Shown here in pieces: positions 23,106 through 31,333 of a DNA stretch of 36,349 bases. The first letter of the stretch is position 1. Each line of letters opens with the position of its first letter. Source of the stretch: Bacteroidota bacterium (GTDB lineage Bacteria > Bacteroidota > Bacteroidia > Chitinophagales > LD1); assembly GCA_947461105.1 (NCBI GenBank), contig CANHIG010000007.1, forward strand, positions 1-36,349, in the 5' to 3' direction. The notes below the pieces were generated by a model, which did not search any database, had not been told where the DNA came from, and worked only from the letters and a program-made list of their open reading frames with translations. The position numbers and the translations under genes were made by a program.

Positions 23106-25787
23106 TTAACGATTTATAGTAATGTAATCAACCTTGTCTTTAGTGATTCCATCATTGAATTTAAAAATATAAAAATAGGTGCCGTCAGGAAGTGCATTTC
23201 CATTTCGCAGATATACTCCATTGAAATTATCTCCATATCCTTCCCCATCTGTTCTCCATACTTCATCACCGTATCTGTTGAATACGATTAATTGCGATTT
23301 AGGATATTCATCTTTAGAGGTTATAATCAGGTTATCGTTTACGCCATCACCATTTGGTGAAATCCCTTGAGGAATAAAGAAAGCAGACTTAGGTTTTATA
23401 GTAACATAGACCATCGCCTGAGTGCAGAATCTGTCTGAGCTTGTAGATTTGCACAATGAATAGCAGAATGAGTCTATACCGTCTCCAATTGGATTAGTAG
23501 CAATTGGATCATAAGGATAATCATCTGCCGGAGTGTAAACAATATTACCGCCATCAATTCTTACCGCACCATGTAATGGCTGAGCACATATCTCCAACTC
23601 CTCTCCATCAAAACGAGTATCATTTGCTTTCACATCAAAAGAACTTTCCTGCTCCTGATTGATAGTATAGGAGTCATTAACTGCTTTGATTGTAACATTC
23701 ACAATAGCCAAACCTGTAGCACATAATCCATGATTATCACAAACCACATACACCACAGTATCTGTCCCGATAAATGTGTTAAGCGGAGCATAGCATAATG
23801 TATTGCTATCTATTTGAGTTACTGTTGCACCAAAAGAAGTAGGCGAAATGAACGAAGTAAGCGTGATTTTGTCACCGCTATCAGGGTCTGAGTCATTTGC
23901 TAATACGTTTATTTGCTGACAGCCCTGAGAACCCCAGGCATAATTCACAAAATCAGTAGCAGCAATAGGTGCCTGATCATTCGATGTAACGTTTATTGTA
24001 AGCAATACTGAGTCGCATAATAAATCCTGATCACAAATTGTCACCCAAACATTCTCTAATCCTATAAAATTATTAGGAGGAGTAATGTTCAAACATGGAT
24101 GAGTAGTAAGAGAAGATGTATTGGCTGTAATAGTACTCAGGCTACTACCGATACTTACTGTTACAGAATCGCCTGTAACATCATAATATTCGATGCAAAG
24201 TGAGGCTGATGAATCCTGAGGAATCGATACAGATAAGCCATTTACAGATTGCCCGTTTAGAGTTATTTCGGGAGCATTAGAACAAATATCAACAGTTACA
24301 AACACTATTGCCTGACCATATAGCTGAGGCTTATCGTGGTCTTTTACTATGTATTGGAATGTATCTAAACCAAAGAAATTATATAATGGCGTGTAGAGTA
24401 ATGTTACAGAATCTACTTTTGTAACGAAACCATGACCCGCTTGCCAAATCAAACTATTTGTATTGGAATCGGTAAGTGTAAGATAGCTTCCTTCCAAATC
24501 ATAATCATTCCCCAATAGATTCAAATAAAGAGAATCATTTCGGCAAAGTGTAATGCGATCTCTGTTTACAACAGGCGCAGAGCCATTGAATGGGAATGCC
24601 GATATAATCAGGCTAACAGTAGCTGTGTCACAAAGACATTGATTGCAAAGCGCATAGGTGAACGATGTGGTATCGCCTGAATGAGTAGAATCAGAAACGG
24701 TGTAACCCACTTTGTTATTGACAACCGATGCAGTTCCCCAATCTGGCTGATTCAGAATAGTTACAGTCACTGCACCACCACCGATTGGATTCAGATCATT
24801 TGCTAATACATCATAAGTACTCGTTGCTCCAACAGAATAGCCGGAATATCTTACCTCATCAGTAGCAGTAGGTTTTGAACAAGGGGCTTGAGCTACATTC
24901 AGCAAGGCAATTCCTGTATCGCATCCGCAATCAGTACAAACCTGATAAGTGAGCGTATCTAGACCATAAAAAGTAAGGCTTGAAGTAATATTAAACACAG
25001 CACCTGATAATGATGCCGTTCCGTTTGATGGATATTTAATAATAGATGTAGTAGTTTGTCCAAAAGAAAGATTCGAATCATTTGCTAGCAAATCGAAAGA
25101 AGCCGTATCGCCTTGCGTAAAGCTAACTAAATCGTCTGTGGCAACCGGAAGCACACATTGCACAATATTCAGGTGCAATTTCGCGCTGCTGCATTTGCCA
25201 CAAAAATTACACACGCTATAATCTACCGTGTCTAAACCCACATAAGAACCATTGCCTGTATAAACTATTTTATTACCTACCACAGCTGCCGAGCCATTTG
25301 TTGGCGTTTTAGTGATAGCTATTGAATCCAAAGAAGAAGCAAACAAATTGTCATTTGCCACTACGTCTATTGAGGTATTGCCCACATTGGTGTAAACGGA
25401 AACATTGTCATTTACCCCTGTTATGTTCGGGCAAGTAATGAAAACATAAGCATTACAAGATTTAGAATTGCCGCAAGTATCTCTCACATAATATCTCACA
25501 TAAGAAATTCCCGATTGCGACCCGGCAGCGTAATTCATACAATTACCACTGATGAAACTGGCATATCCGAGTAAAGTCTGAGCTACAGCATAGGCCGTAT
25601 CGAAAGTAGGACGCAAAGATGACCCTTCATTTAAAAATACGCCCTCATTTGCCGGCATACACAAAGATTGTGTTTGGTTTACTCCTAAGGTACTATACCA
25701 GGTGGGGCAATATAATGTATCGCATCCCTGCGAATAGCCGTAAAGAGAGAGAAATGTCAACGATACAAAAATGTATAGTTTCCTCAT
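23106..25787 (-). CDS. Type IX-secreted adhesin-like protein with repeated Ig/cadherin-like domains and CHU_C sorting domain
   Basis: Extracellular protein of 893 residues with a signal peptide (FLSLYGYSQ). After a Cys-rich N-terminal part come about six tandem Ig/cadherin-like domains, each marked by an xANDx or xGNDx turn (DVVANDNL, DLLANDSN, DVLANDLN, LNLLGNDYD, INVLANDSD, DVKANDTR), probable calcium-binding linkers. The end is a gliding-motility-associated C-terminal domain (ISPNGDGVNDNL, LIVFNRYGDEVW, FNGVYLRNG, PDGTYFYIFKF). ATG at 25787 is preferred to TTG 25793. It is the first gene of a three-gene operon with the PorP/SprF and OmpA genes, under its own promoter. An adhesin or gliding filament role like SprB is inferred. 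Confidence 0.88.
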   Translation of the reverse strand: MRKLYIFVSLTFLSLYGYSQGCDTLYCPTWYSTLGVNQTQSLCMPANEGVFLNEGSSLRPTFDTAYAVAQTLLGYASFISGNCMNYAAGSQSGISYVRYYVRDTCGNSKSCNAYVFITCPNITGVNDNVSVYTNVGNTSIDVVANDNLFASSLDSIAITKTPTNGSAAVVGNKIVYTGNGSYVGLDTVDYSVCNFCGKCSSAKLHLNIVQCVLPVATDDLVSFTQGDTASFDLLANDSNLSFGQTTTSIIKYPSNGTASLSGAVFNITSSLTFYGLDTLTYQVCTDCGCDTGIALLNVAQAPCSKPTATDEVRYSGYSVGATSTYDVLANDLNPIGGGAVTVTILNQPDWGTASVVNNKVGYTVSDSTHSGDTTSFTYALCNQCLCDTATVSLIISAFPFNGSAPVVNRDRITLCRNDSLYLNLLGNDYDLEGSYLTLTDSNTNSLIWQAGHGFVTKVDSVTLLYTPLYNFFGLDTFQYIVKDHDKPQLYGQAIVFVTVDICSNAPEITLNGQSVNGLSVSIPQDSSASLCIEYYDVTGDSVTVSIGSSLSTITANTSSLTTHPCLNITPPNNFIGLENVWVTICDQDLLCDSVLLTINVTSNDQAPIAATDFVNYAWGSQGCQQINVLANDSDPDSGDKITLTSFISPTSFGATVTQIDSNTLCYAPLNTFIGTDTVVYVVCDNHGLCATGLAIVNVTIKAVNDSYTINQEQESSFDVKANDTRFDGEELEICAQPLHGAVRIDGGNIVYTPADDYPYDPIATNPIGDGIDSFCYSLCKSTSSDRFCTQAMVYVTIKPKSAFFIPQGISPNGDGVNDNLIITSKDEYPKSQLIVFNRYGDEVWRTDGEGYGDNFNGVYLRNGNALPDGTYFYIFKFNDGITKDKVDYITINR

Positions 25788-25824
25788 GAACAAGAATTTT
25801 GGTTAATCGGACTGCGAACGTTGG

Positions 25825-25853
25825 CAAAGTTAGATTTTATAGCTTAATTACAA
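25825..25853 (-). promoter_or_regulatory. Bacteroidota promoter of the adhesin operon
   Basis: On the minus strand: TTG (25853-25851), 18 bases, then TAACTTTG (25832-25825), an exact TAnnTTTG at ideal spacing. The predicted start near 25818 gives a leader of about 30 bases to ATG 25787. It sits between panB's stop and the adhesin, so the operon is independent of panB. Confidence 0.7.
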
Positions 25854-25858
25854 AATTC

Positions 25859-26674
25859 TCAATACATTTCTTTGGTATTAGGGAAATCCTTGTTTTTAAT
25901 ATCGCTAATGTACTGTGCTACAGCATTATGAATCAAATCTGCCAGCTCCTGATACCTTCTCACAAATCTCGGTCTGAATTCTTTATTAATGCCCAGCATA
26001 TCGTGAGATACCAATACCTGACCATCCACATCCGGCCCCGCTCCAATTCCGATTACAGGAATAACCAATGTTTCTGATACTTTCTTGGCTAGTGTAGCCG
26101 GTATTTTCTCCACCACAATTGAGAAGCATCCGGATTTTTCTAAAACCATTGCATCTTCAATCAACTTCTGCGCTTCAGCCTCTTCTTTGGCTCTTACGTT
26201 ATACGTTCCAAACTTGTATATAGACTGAGGTGTCAGCCCCAAATGTCCCATTACAGGGATACCTGCGGTCAAAATCCTCTCTATAGATTCCCTAATTTCA
26301 GAACCTCCTTCCATTTTCACAGCATGTGCGCCAGACTCTTTCATGATTCTGATAGCTGATTCCAATGCTAGTCTTGAGTTTCCCTGATAGGAACCGAAGG
26401 GCAAATCTACAACTACTAAGGCTCTCGAAACACCTCTTACTACAGAAGAAGCGTGATAAATCATCTGATCTAGGGTTATCGGCAATGTAGTTTCGTGCCC
26501 TGCCATTACGTTTGAGGCTGAATCTCCCACCAAAATCACATCAATTCCGGCAGCGTCTATAAGCCCGGCCATCGAGAAATCGTAGGCAGTAAGCATGGCA
26601 ATCTTTGTTCCCTCTTCCTTAAATTCCTGAAGGGTATGGGTGGTAATTCTTTTTATATCCTTGTGAACTGACAT
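25859..26674 (-). CDS. panB: 3-methyl-2-oxobutanoate hydroxymethyltransferase
   Basis: First committed enzyme of pantothenate (vitamin B5) synthesis; transfers a hydroxymethyl group from methylene-tetrahydrofolate to ketoisovalerate to make ketopantoate. The TIM-barrel motifs are complete: [31 protein letters not shown] (metal-binding Asp in VGDS), [25 protein letters not shown], and [18 protein letters not shown]. The 271-residue length is normal. panC and panD are not adjacent. It is divergent from dnaK across 147 bases and has its own promoter. Confidence 0.95.
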   Translation of the reverse strand: MSVHKDIKRITTHTLQEFKEEGTKIAMLTAYDFSMAGLIDAAGIDVILVGDSASNVMAGHETTLPITLDQMIYHASSVVRGVSRALVVVDLPFGSYQGNSRLALESAIRIMKESGAHAVKMEGGSEIRESIERILTAGIPVMGHLGLTPQSIYKFGTYNVRAKEEAEAQKLIEDAMVLEKSGCFSIVVEKIPATLAKKVSETLVIPVIGIGAGPDVDGQVLVSHDMLGINKEFRPRFVRRYQELADLIHNAVAQYISDIKNKDFPNTKEMY

Positions 26675-26691
26675 CCGGTTTTTATTTTAAA

Positions 26692-26722
26692 CAAAGCTAA
26701 AAAATGAAAGAATGTCCCACAA
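26692..26722 (-). promoter_or_regulatory. Bacteroidota promoter of panB
   Basis: On the minus strand: TTG (26722-26720), 20 bases, TAGCTTTG (26699-26692), an exact TAnnTTTG. Predicted start near 26685, leaving a short leader of about 11 bases before ATG 26674. Confidence 0.65.
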
Positions 26723-26782
26723 TTTATTTTTCAAACTGACGAAATGTGTATTGACATGACAAGTCGGCACTTTTTGAACCAA

Positions 26783-26798
26783 TGGCACAGCTATTGAT
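26783..26798 (+). promoter_or_regulatory. Sigma-54-like promoter of dnaK
   Basis: TGGCAC, 5 bases, TTGAT. This matches the sigma-54 consensus TGGCAC-N5-TTGCA except for A instead of C in the -12 pair; the GG to GA spacing of 10 is exact. The predicted start is near 26808, 14 bases before ATG. No TAnnTTTG with a TTG partner is evident in the dnaK direction, although a TTGACA lies at 26753-26758. Confidence 0.4.
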
Positions 26799-26821
26799 AA
26801 ATCCAATTCAAAATCAAAACA

Positions 26822-28729
26822 ATGAGCAAAATAATAGGAATAGACTTAGGAACAACAAACTCTTGTGTTTCGGTAATGGAAGGAAGCGATGCAGTAGTAA
26901 TTGCAAACGATGAAGGAAGAAGAACTACTCCTTCTATTATAGGCTTTTTGACAAACGGAGAGCGCAAAGTAGGTGACCCTGCAAAACGTCAGGCGATTAC
27001 CAATCCTACCAAAACTATCCAATCAGTAAAAAGATTCATGGGTAGAAAATTCAGCGAAAGCACGAACGAAGCTACCCGCATGGCATATAAAGTGGTAAAA
27101 GGCGATAACGATACAGTTCGTGTAGATATAGATGGCAGAATGTATACACCACAAGAACTTTCAGCCATCATTCTTCAAAAAATGAAGAAAACAGCTGAGG
27201 ACTATTTGGGACAAACTGTTTCAGAAGCAGTAATCACGGTGCCTGCATACTTCAACGATGCACAAAGACAAGCTACTAAAGAAGCCGGAGAAATCGCAGG
27301 CTTGAACGTTCGCAGAATCCTGAACGAGCCTACTGCTGCAGCTTTGGCATACGGAGTGGACAAAAAAGGGAAAGACATCAAATTGGCAGTATATGACCTT
27401 GGTGGTGGTACTTTCGATATCTCTATCCTCGAAATGGGCGATGGCGTATTTGAAGTGAAATCTACAAACGGTGATACACATCTTGGTGGTGATGACTTCG
27501 ATAACGAAATAATTACATGGTTAGCTACTGAATTCCTGAACGAAGAAAGAATTGATTTGAGAAAAGACCCTATGGCTTTGCAACGTTTGAAAGAAGCTGC
27601 GGAAAAAGCGAAAATCGAACTTTCATCTTCTCAGGAAACTGAAATCAACTTGCCATACATCACAGCAGTAGACGGTGTGCCTAAGCACTTAGTGAAAAAA
27701 TTGACCAAATCTAAATTTGAGCAACTGTGCGATAAACTAGTAGAGCGTACTTTGGTACCTTGTACTCAGGCGCTGAAAGATGCAGGATACACCATCAGCG
27801 ATATTGATGAAGTAATCCTTGTTGGAGGTTCTACGAGAATGCCGAAAATTCAGGAAGCAGTAGAAAAATTCTTCGGTAAGAAACCAAGCAAAGGTGTGAA
27901 CCCTGATGAAGTAGTAGCCGTAGGCGCTGCAATTCAAGGAGGAATCCTGAGCGGTGATGTGAAAGACGATATAGTTCTTGTGGATGTAACTCCGCTTTCT
28001 TTAGGTATCGAAACTATGGGCGGTGTGATGACCAAACTCATCGAATCGAACACAACTATCCCAACTAAAAAATCGCAGGTGTTTACTACAGCGCAGGATA
28101 ATCAACCATCAGTTGAAATCCATGTACTGCAAGGGGAAAGAGCCATGGCGAAGGACAACAAAACTATCGGACGTTTCCACCTGAATGATATACCACCTGC
28201 ACAAAGAGGAGTGCCGCAAATCGAAGTGATTTTCGATATTGACTCGAACGGTATCATCCATGTAACGGCTAAAGACAAAGGAACCGGCAAAGAGCAAAAT
28301 ATCAGAATAGAAGCTTCATCAGGCTTGAGCAAAGAGGAGATTGAAAAAATGAAAGCAGAAGCTAAAGCGAACGAAGATTCTGATAAAGCATTGAGAGAAA
28401 AAGCGGAGAAGCTGAACACTGCTGATAATCTGGCGTTCCAGACAGAAAAACAACTGAAAGAGTTTGGCGATAAAGTACCTGCTGATAAAAAAGCAGCGAT
28501 AGAAACCGCTCTGAAAGAAGTAAAAGATGCCAGAGAAGCAGACAATATGGATGCCTTGGATAAAGCAGTAGAGAACCTGAACACAGTTTGGGGACAAGCT
28601 TCACAAGACCTATACAACGCTTCGCAGCAACAAGGCTCGGCAGGAGAACCTACAGCAGAGCAAGGCGCAGCACAAGGCGAGCCGGTATCTGATGTAGAGT
28701 ACGAAGAAATAAAAGACGATAAGAAATAA
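26822..28729 (+). CDS. dnaK: Molecular chaperone DnaK (Hsp70)
   Basis: Hsp70 chaperone, 635 residues. The ATPase domain opens with [17 protein letters not shown] and includes [41 protein letters not shown] and LVGGSTRMP; the hydrophobic linker ([11 protein letters not shown] just after) leads into the substrate-binding domain, and a helical lid ends in a Gly/Gln-rich tail with [12 protein letters not shown]. Everything is intact. It works with DnaJ and GrpE, which are not in the window. A sigma-54-like site precedes it and a strong terminator follows it, so it is probably transcribed alone. Confidence 0.98.
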   Translation: MSKIIGIDLGTTNSCVSVMEGSDAVVIANDEGRRTTPSIIGFLTNGERKVGDPAKRQAITNPTKTIQSVKRFMGRKFSESTNEATRMAYKVVKGDNDTVRVDIDGRMYTPQELSAIILQKMKKTAEDYLGQTVSEAVITVPAYFNDAQRQATKEAGEIAGLNVRRILNEPTAAALAYGVDKKGKDIKLAVYDLGGGTFDISILEMGDGVFEVKSTNGDTHLGGDDFDNEIITWLATEFLNEERIDLRKDPMALQRLKEAAEKAKIELSSSQETEINLPYITAVDGVPKHLVKKLTKSKFEQLCDKLVERTLVPCTQALKDAGYTISDIDEVILVGGSTRMPKIQEAVEKFFGKKPSKGVNPDEVVAVGAAIQGGILSGDVKDDIVLVDVTPLSLGIETMGGVMTKLIESNTTIPTKKSQVFTTAQDNQPSVEIHVLQGERAMAKDNKTIGRFHLNDIPPAQRGVPQIEVIFDIDSNGIIHVTAKDKGTGKEQNIRIEASSGLSKEEIEKMKAEAKANEDSDKALREKAEKLNTADNLAFQTEKQLKEFGDKVPADKKAAIETALKEVKDAREADNMDALDKAVENLNTVWGQASQDLYNASQQQGSAGEPTAEQGAAQGEPVSDVEYEEIKDDKK

Positions 28730-28772
28730 TCATAAGAATGCTTTTGTTGCCTTGTGAGAGCTTGGCGATACT

Positions 28773-28799
28773 TCCCCCCAGCGATGGGGGGATTTTTTT
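28773..28799 (+). terminator. Intrinsic terminator of dnaK
   Basis: Stem CCCCCC (28774-28779) / GGGGGG (28786-28791), extended by one T-A pair, loop AGCGAT, followed by seven T (28793-28799). It lies 44 bases after the dnaK stop and abuts the end of the convergent HTH gene. Confidence 0.93.
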
Positions 28800-28802
28800 G
28801 TC

Positions 28803-28997
28803 TTAATACTTAATATCAAAAAGCTCTTTAGGATGAATTTTTAAAGCTTCTGATATCGCAACAATATTAGTCAAGCTTGTTCCTGCTTTTCCAAGTTCAA
28901 TTCTATTCAAAGTACTTAATTCAATATCAGAAAGATTTGCCAAATTTTGCTGCGTCAATCCCTTTGACAGCCTTATTTCTCTCAGTTTTTTTACCAA
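28803..28997 (-). CDS. Small XRE/Cro-type HTH transcriptional regulator
   Basis: Single helix-turn-helix domain of 64 residues, of the HTH_3 type: KLREIRLSKGLTQQNLANLSDIELSTLNRIE, here recognised by its GLTQQNLA and STLNRIE parts, followed by the usual last two helices (IVAISEALKIHPKELFDI). No other domain is present. The start is TTG at 28997; the frame upstream reaches a TAA after one codon, so no ATG is possible. The N-terminus is therefore shorter than in most relatives, and the gene may have lost its first codons. A lone XRE of this size can be an antitoxin or a phage-type repressor; no toxin gene is beside it. It lies at the left border of a gene-poor accessory stretch. Confidence 0.72.
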   Translation of the reverse strand: MVKKLREIRLSKGLTQQNLANLSDIELSTLNRIELGKAGTSLTNIVAISEALKIHPKELFDIKY

Positions 28998-29175
28998 AAG
29001 TTACTCTAAAACCAACATGAAGGCTACGTTTCACGTTGAATATTCGAGATAATAAGCTGAAATTATTTTGTCATAAAAGCCCAATTATTAAAAATGGTTA
29101 TATATAAGCAATCGAAATCAAACCTCGGAAGCCGAAAAGGGGATTTTAAAGAGTAGGCGAAATTAAAACTGCGAA
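28998..29175. other. Intergenic stretch with nothing recognisable
   Basis: AT-rich DNA between the HTH gene and the broken small-membrane-protein gene. No plausible gene, hairpin terminator or consensus promoter is visible. Confidence 0.5.
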
Positions 29176-29406
29176 ATGGAAAAAATTGACGAAAAAAAAC
29201 AAGCAAGAGAAGACGCTCTATAGGATGTGAAATGGTATTTAGCCAATGATTGGTCATTAAAAGAGGAAACTCCAGAATACTTCTTACTAAAAAGAAATAC
29301 CGCCTCAACTGGCGTTCATATTATTCTAGCAATATGCTTTTGGTGGATGCTTTTCCTTCCCAGTATTATCTATTACTTCCTTAAAAATGAAACAAAAAAA
29401 TATTAA
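29176..29406 (+). pseudogene. Small membrane protein gene interrupted by an in-frame TAG
   Basis: Starting at ATG 29176 the frame reads MEKIDEKKQAREDAL, then TAG at 29221-29223, then continues in the same frame for 60 codons to TAA 29404-29406: DVKWYLANDWSLKEETPEYF and onward to a hydrophobic helix (HIILAICFWWMLFLPSIIYYF) and a basic tail KNETKKY. The amino-acid make-up is sensible on both sides of the TAG, and the layout (charged N-terminus, KWYLANDW..KEE, one or two short membrane helices, basic end) resembles small uncharacterised Bacteroidota proteins. One base change explains the break. A GTG at 29227 could restart translation and would give 59 residues. Either a recent pseudogene, a shorter gene from GTG, or an assembly error. 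Confidence 0.6.
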
Positions 29407-29478
29407 AGTAGATAAACTTCAACTATCCTTATTCTGACATGATTGCATGAGGCAGGCGACTAAGGATTTATTGTAGCT

Positions 29479-29512
29479 AACCCGCAAGGTTTCAAAGAAA
29501 ACCTTGCGGGTT
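29479..29512 (+). terminator. Terminator-like hairpin, 14-bp perfect stem
   Basis: AACCCGCAAGGTTT (29479-29492), loop CAAAGA, AAACCTTGCGGGTT (29499-29512), then TATT. The stem is strong but the T-run is poor. It lies 72 bases past the broken gene and could end its transcript, or be the first of the hairpins that follow. Confidence 0.6.
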
Positions 29513-29546
29513 TATTCGTTCAAAATATTACCATAGCTAGTTCCAC

Positions 29547-29857
29547 AGTTGCTCAGCTTACGAAGTTGCCGAGTAACTAATATTTACTCGCGGCTCTGCC
29601 GCAAAAGGAAAAGTAATCTCACCTATTTTATGTGGCAAAGCCACAAAGAAAAAAGACTCACTCAGTACGAAGACTAACTGAGCGAGTGAGGAGTTTTATT
29701 TAGCCACCGCCTGGCAAACCCTGACAGGGTTATGGAATCAGGCTGCATGTGTGAATTGTACAATTCTTATTGCTAATTCTATAACAGTCCAGAATGCTAA
29801 TGAATCCATATTTGTGACGTGAAAATCCTTTCACAAACTGTTTCGCCAGTAGCGAAA
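29547..29857. other. Gene-free stretch with a run of eight short hairpins/palindromes
   Basis: No coding frame is convincing here. Inverted repeats follow one another: 29547-29578 (AGTTGCTC/GAGTAACT, one G-T pair), 29590-29602 (GCGGC/GCCGC), 29631-29645 (TGTGGC/GCCACA), 29656-29687 (ACTCACTCAGT/ACTGAGCGAGT, one mismatch), 29717-29731 (AACCCTG/CAGGGTT), 29753-29766 (GAATTG TA CAATTC), 29819-29834 (GTGAAA/TTTCAC) and 29841-29857 (TTTCGC/GCGAAA). The 29656-29687 hairpin is followed by a T-rich tract and could be a terminator. A structured non-coding RNA, a set of stacked terminators or a decayed intergenic repeat element are all possible; I recognise no known RNA family. Confidence 0.5.
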
Positions 29858-29874
29858 AACAAAATCAAATTATC

Positions 29875-30198
29875 ATGCAAGACGACAAAACCATCCAACC
29901 CGATTTAGCAAAAACTGAAAACAAGGAAGTCCCAAAACCAATCACAAATCAGGATGACACTATTCTTGAAGATCAGATTGTAGCAATTGATAAAGATCTG
30001 CCATCACAGCAAATCAGTCTTCCGCTTGATGTGACAACAGATATTTTTGGCAAAAAGATTACAGACAAAACAGAGCCGCAAAAAAACGATGAGATAATTA
30101 CTGCACAGAAACAGGCATCGAAAACAGAAGCTGTTGAGAAAAGTTTAAACAACTTCTATATTATCAATGGGAACATTACAATTAGAAAGGCAACTTGA
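29875..30198 (+). CDS. Hypothetical protein, hydrophilic and probably disordered
   Basis: Frame of 107 residues rich in Asp, Glu, Lys, Gln and Thr with few hydrophobic stretches; no signal peptide, membrane segment or motif I recognise. The segment LPSQQISLPLDVTTDIFGKK and the last 17 residues (NNFYIINGNITIRKAT) are the only parts likely to be ordered. The ATG has an AT-rich leader right after the hairpin run. It precedes the DUF6089 gene by 50 bases on the same strand. It could be a real small gene of this lineage or a fragment; composition gives only moderate support for coding. Confidence 0.4.
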   Translation: MQDDKTIQPDLAKTENKEVPKPITNQDDTILEDQIVAIDKDLPSQQISLPLDVTTDIFGKKITDKTEPQKNDEIITAQKQASKTEAVEKSLNNFYIINGNITIRKAT

Positions 30199-30204
30199 AA
30201 TTTA

Positions 30205-30212
30205 TAAATTTG
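30205..30212 (+). promoter_or_regulatory. Candidate -7 element for the DUF6089 gene
   Basis: TAAATTTG, exact TAnnTTTG match, with the ATG 37 bases after it. No TTG is found at the expected upstream distance, and the sequence is AT-rich, so a chance match is possible. Confidence 0.35.
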
Positions 30213-30248
30213 TAAGGTCATGTTCGATAATAGCTAATAAAAAAGTAT

Positions 30249-31181
30249 ATGTTCCGCAGGGTAATTCCGTTATTTTTTCTTGTATTTGCGATAAATAATA
30301 TGAAAGCTGGCGAGCATTCAATTGGCTTTGGGGTTGGTCCTACTTTTGCACTTACTGATTTGGGAGGCTCTATTAAGGTAGGAAGACCGGGAATTGTAGA
30401 TGTTGACCCCCAAGCAATACGATTTTGCTTTTCAATTCACTACCGTTATCACGTTAATGATTTTTTTTCTGTAAAAGCAAATATAATGTTCGGAATGCTT
30501 AATGGTGATGATAAATATACAAAAGGTACACCTCCGCCAAATACAAGTGATAGTTGGTTTAGAGAAATGAGAAATCTAAACTTTACAACATATCTGGGTG
30601 AAGCATCGGTAATGGGAGAAGTTAATCTAAAAAGATATCAGCTCTCCGCAAATGGGAAAAGAGAACCACTAAGTTGGGCTCCTTATGTTGGAGTTGGTGC
30701 AGGATTTTTCTATTTCGAGCCATTTACAACTTATTTGGGCAAAGTATATAATCTACGTAAAGTAGGAACAGAGGGGCAAAATGTAACCGGAAAAAGATAT
30801 AGCCCATTCCAATTTGATTTGTTAGCAAGTCTTGGAATAAAATATAATGTTAATAACGCTGTGGCTATAGCAGTAGAAGGGATTTATCACCAAACATTTA
30901 CAGATTATTTAGATGATGTAAGCACCAATTACCCTGGACAAGCTGTATACAATCAAATGACTCCAATTGCTCAAGCTCTCTCAAACAGAAATTTAGAACC
31001 TGGTGCTCCGTATCCAGACCCAAAATATCATTTCATTATCAGAGAAAGAGGTTATGGTCAACAAAGAGGAGATAAAAAGGATAAAGACCATTTTTTTAAC
31101 TTTCAAATATCACTTATCATCAATGTAGGCAGAAAGAAAAGTAGGGATATGGGTTGTTATTACAGGAGCAGAAATTTCTAA
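30249..31181 (+). CDS. DUF6089 family outer-membrane beta-barrel protein
   Basis: Exported protein of 310 residues: signal peptide (VIPLFFLVFAINNMKAG), then amphipathic beta strands in barrel style. Segments typical of DUF6089 are GFGVGPTFALTDLGG, YRYHVNDFFSVKANIMFG, RNLNFTTYLGEASVMGE and WAPYVGVGAGFFYF, with VEGIYHQTFTDYLDDVSTNY near the end, a line found in many Bacteroidota members. The function of the family is unknown; it is thought to sit in the outer membrane. A bidirectional terminator follows 21 bases after the stop. Confidence 0.85.
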   Translation: MFRRVIPLFFLVFAINNMKAGEHSIGFGVGPTFALTDLGGSIKVGRPGIVDVDPQAIRFCFSIHYRYHVNDFFSVKANIMFGMLNGDDKYTKGTPPPNTSDSWFREMRNLNFTTYLGEASVMGEVNLKRYQLSANGKREPLSWAPYVGVGAGFFYFEPFTTYLGKVYNLRKVGTEGQNVTGKRYSPFQFDLLASLGIKYNVNNAVAIAVEGIYHQTFTDYLDDVSTNYPGQAVYNQMTPIAQALSNRNLEPGAPYPDPKYHFIIRERGYGQQRGDKKDKDHFFNFQISLIINVGRKKSRDMGCYYRSRNF

Positions 31182-31202
31182 GACCACGTCAATTTTATAA
31201 AT

Positions 31203-31235
31203 AAAAAAGGCTATCAAAATTTGATAGCCTTTTTT
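31203..31235. terminator. Bidirectional terminator between the DUF6089 gene and tRNA-Leu
   Basis: GGCTATCAAA (31209-31218) / TTTGATAGCC (31220-31229) around a single central A, with AAAAAA on the left and TTTTTT on the right. It therefore works on both strands, ending the DUF6089 transcript and the tRNA-Leu transcript, whose mature end is two bases away. Confidence 0.9.
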
Positions 31236-31236
31236 G

Positions 31237-31318
31237 TACCCCAGGAGGGAATCGAACCCCCACGCCTTTCGGCACTCGATTTTGAGTCGAGCGCGTCTAC
31301 CAATTCCGCCACTGAGGC
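31237..31318 (-). tRNA. tRNA-Leu (anticodon CAA)
   Basis: An 82-base class II tRNA on the minus strand. The acceptor stem is GCCTCAG / CTGGGGT with discriminator A, the D-arm contains TTGGTAGAC, the anticodon stem CTCGA/TCGAG encloses loop CTCAAAA giving anticodon CAA (codon UUG), the long variable arm is GCC-GAAA-GGC, and the T-loop is TTCGATT. The CCA end is not encoded. Its 5' end at 31318 lies about nine bases after the predicted transcript start. Confidence 0.96.
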
Positions 31319-31333
31319 ATCTGAAACGGACAG

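Noticed and set aside
26764-26780. TCGGCAC followed by TTTTTGAA as a second sigma-54 site before dnaK.
   Set aside because: The GG to -12 spacing is off by two bases and the -12 dinucleotide does not match.
28102-28617. A 171-residue open frame antisense to the end of dnaK, with smaller ones beside it.
   Set aside because: Its composition is Ser/Phe/Leu-rich, as expected from the complement of Lys- and Glu-rich coding DNA; long antisense frames opposite dnaK are a known artefact.
29063-29308. An 81-residue minus-strand frame opposite the TAG-interrupted gene.
   Set aside because: It is a shadow of the plus-strand coding sequence, Phe/Arg-rich with no sensible start context.
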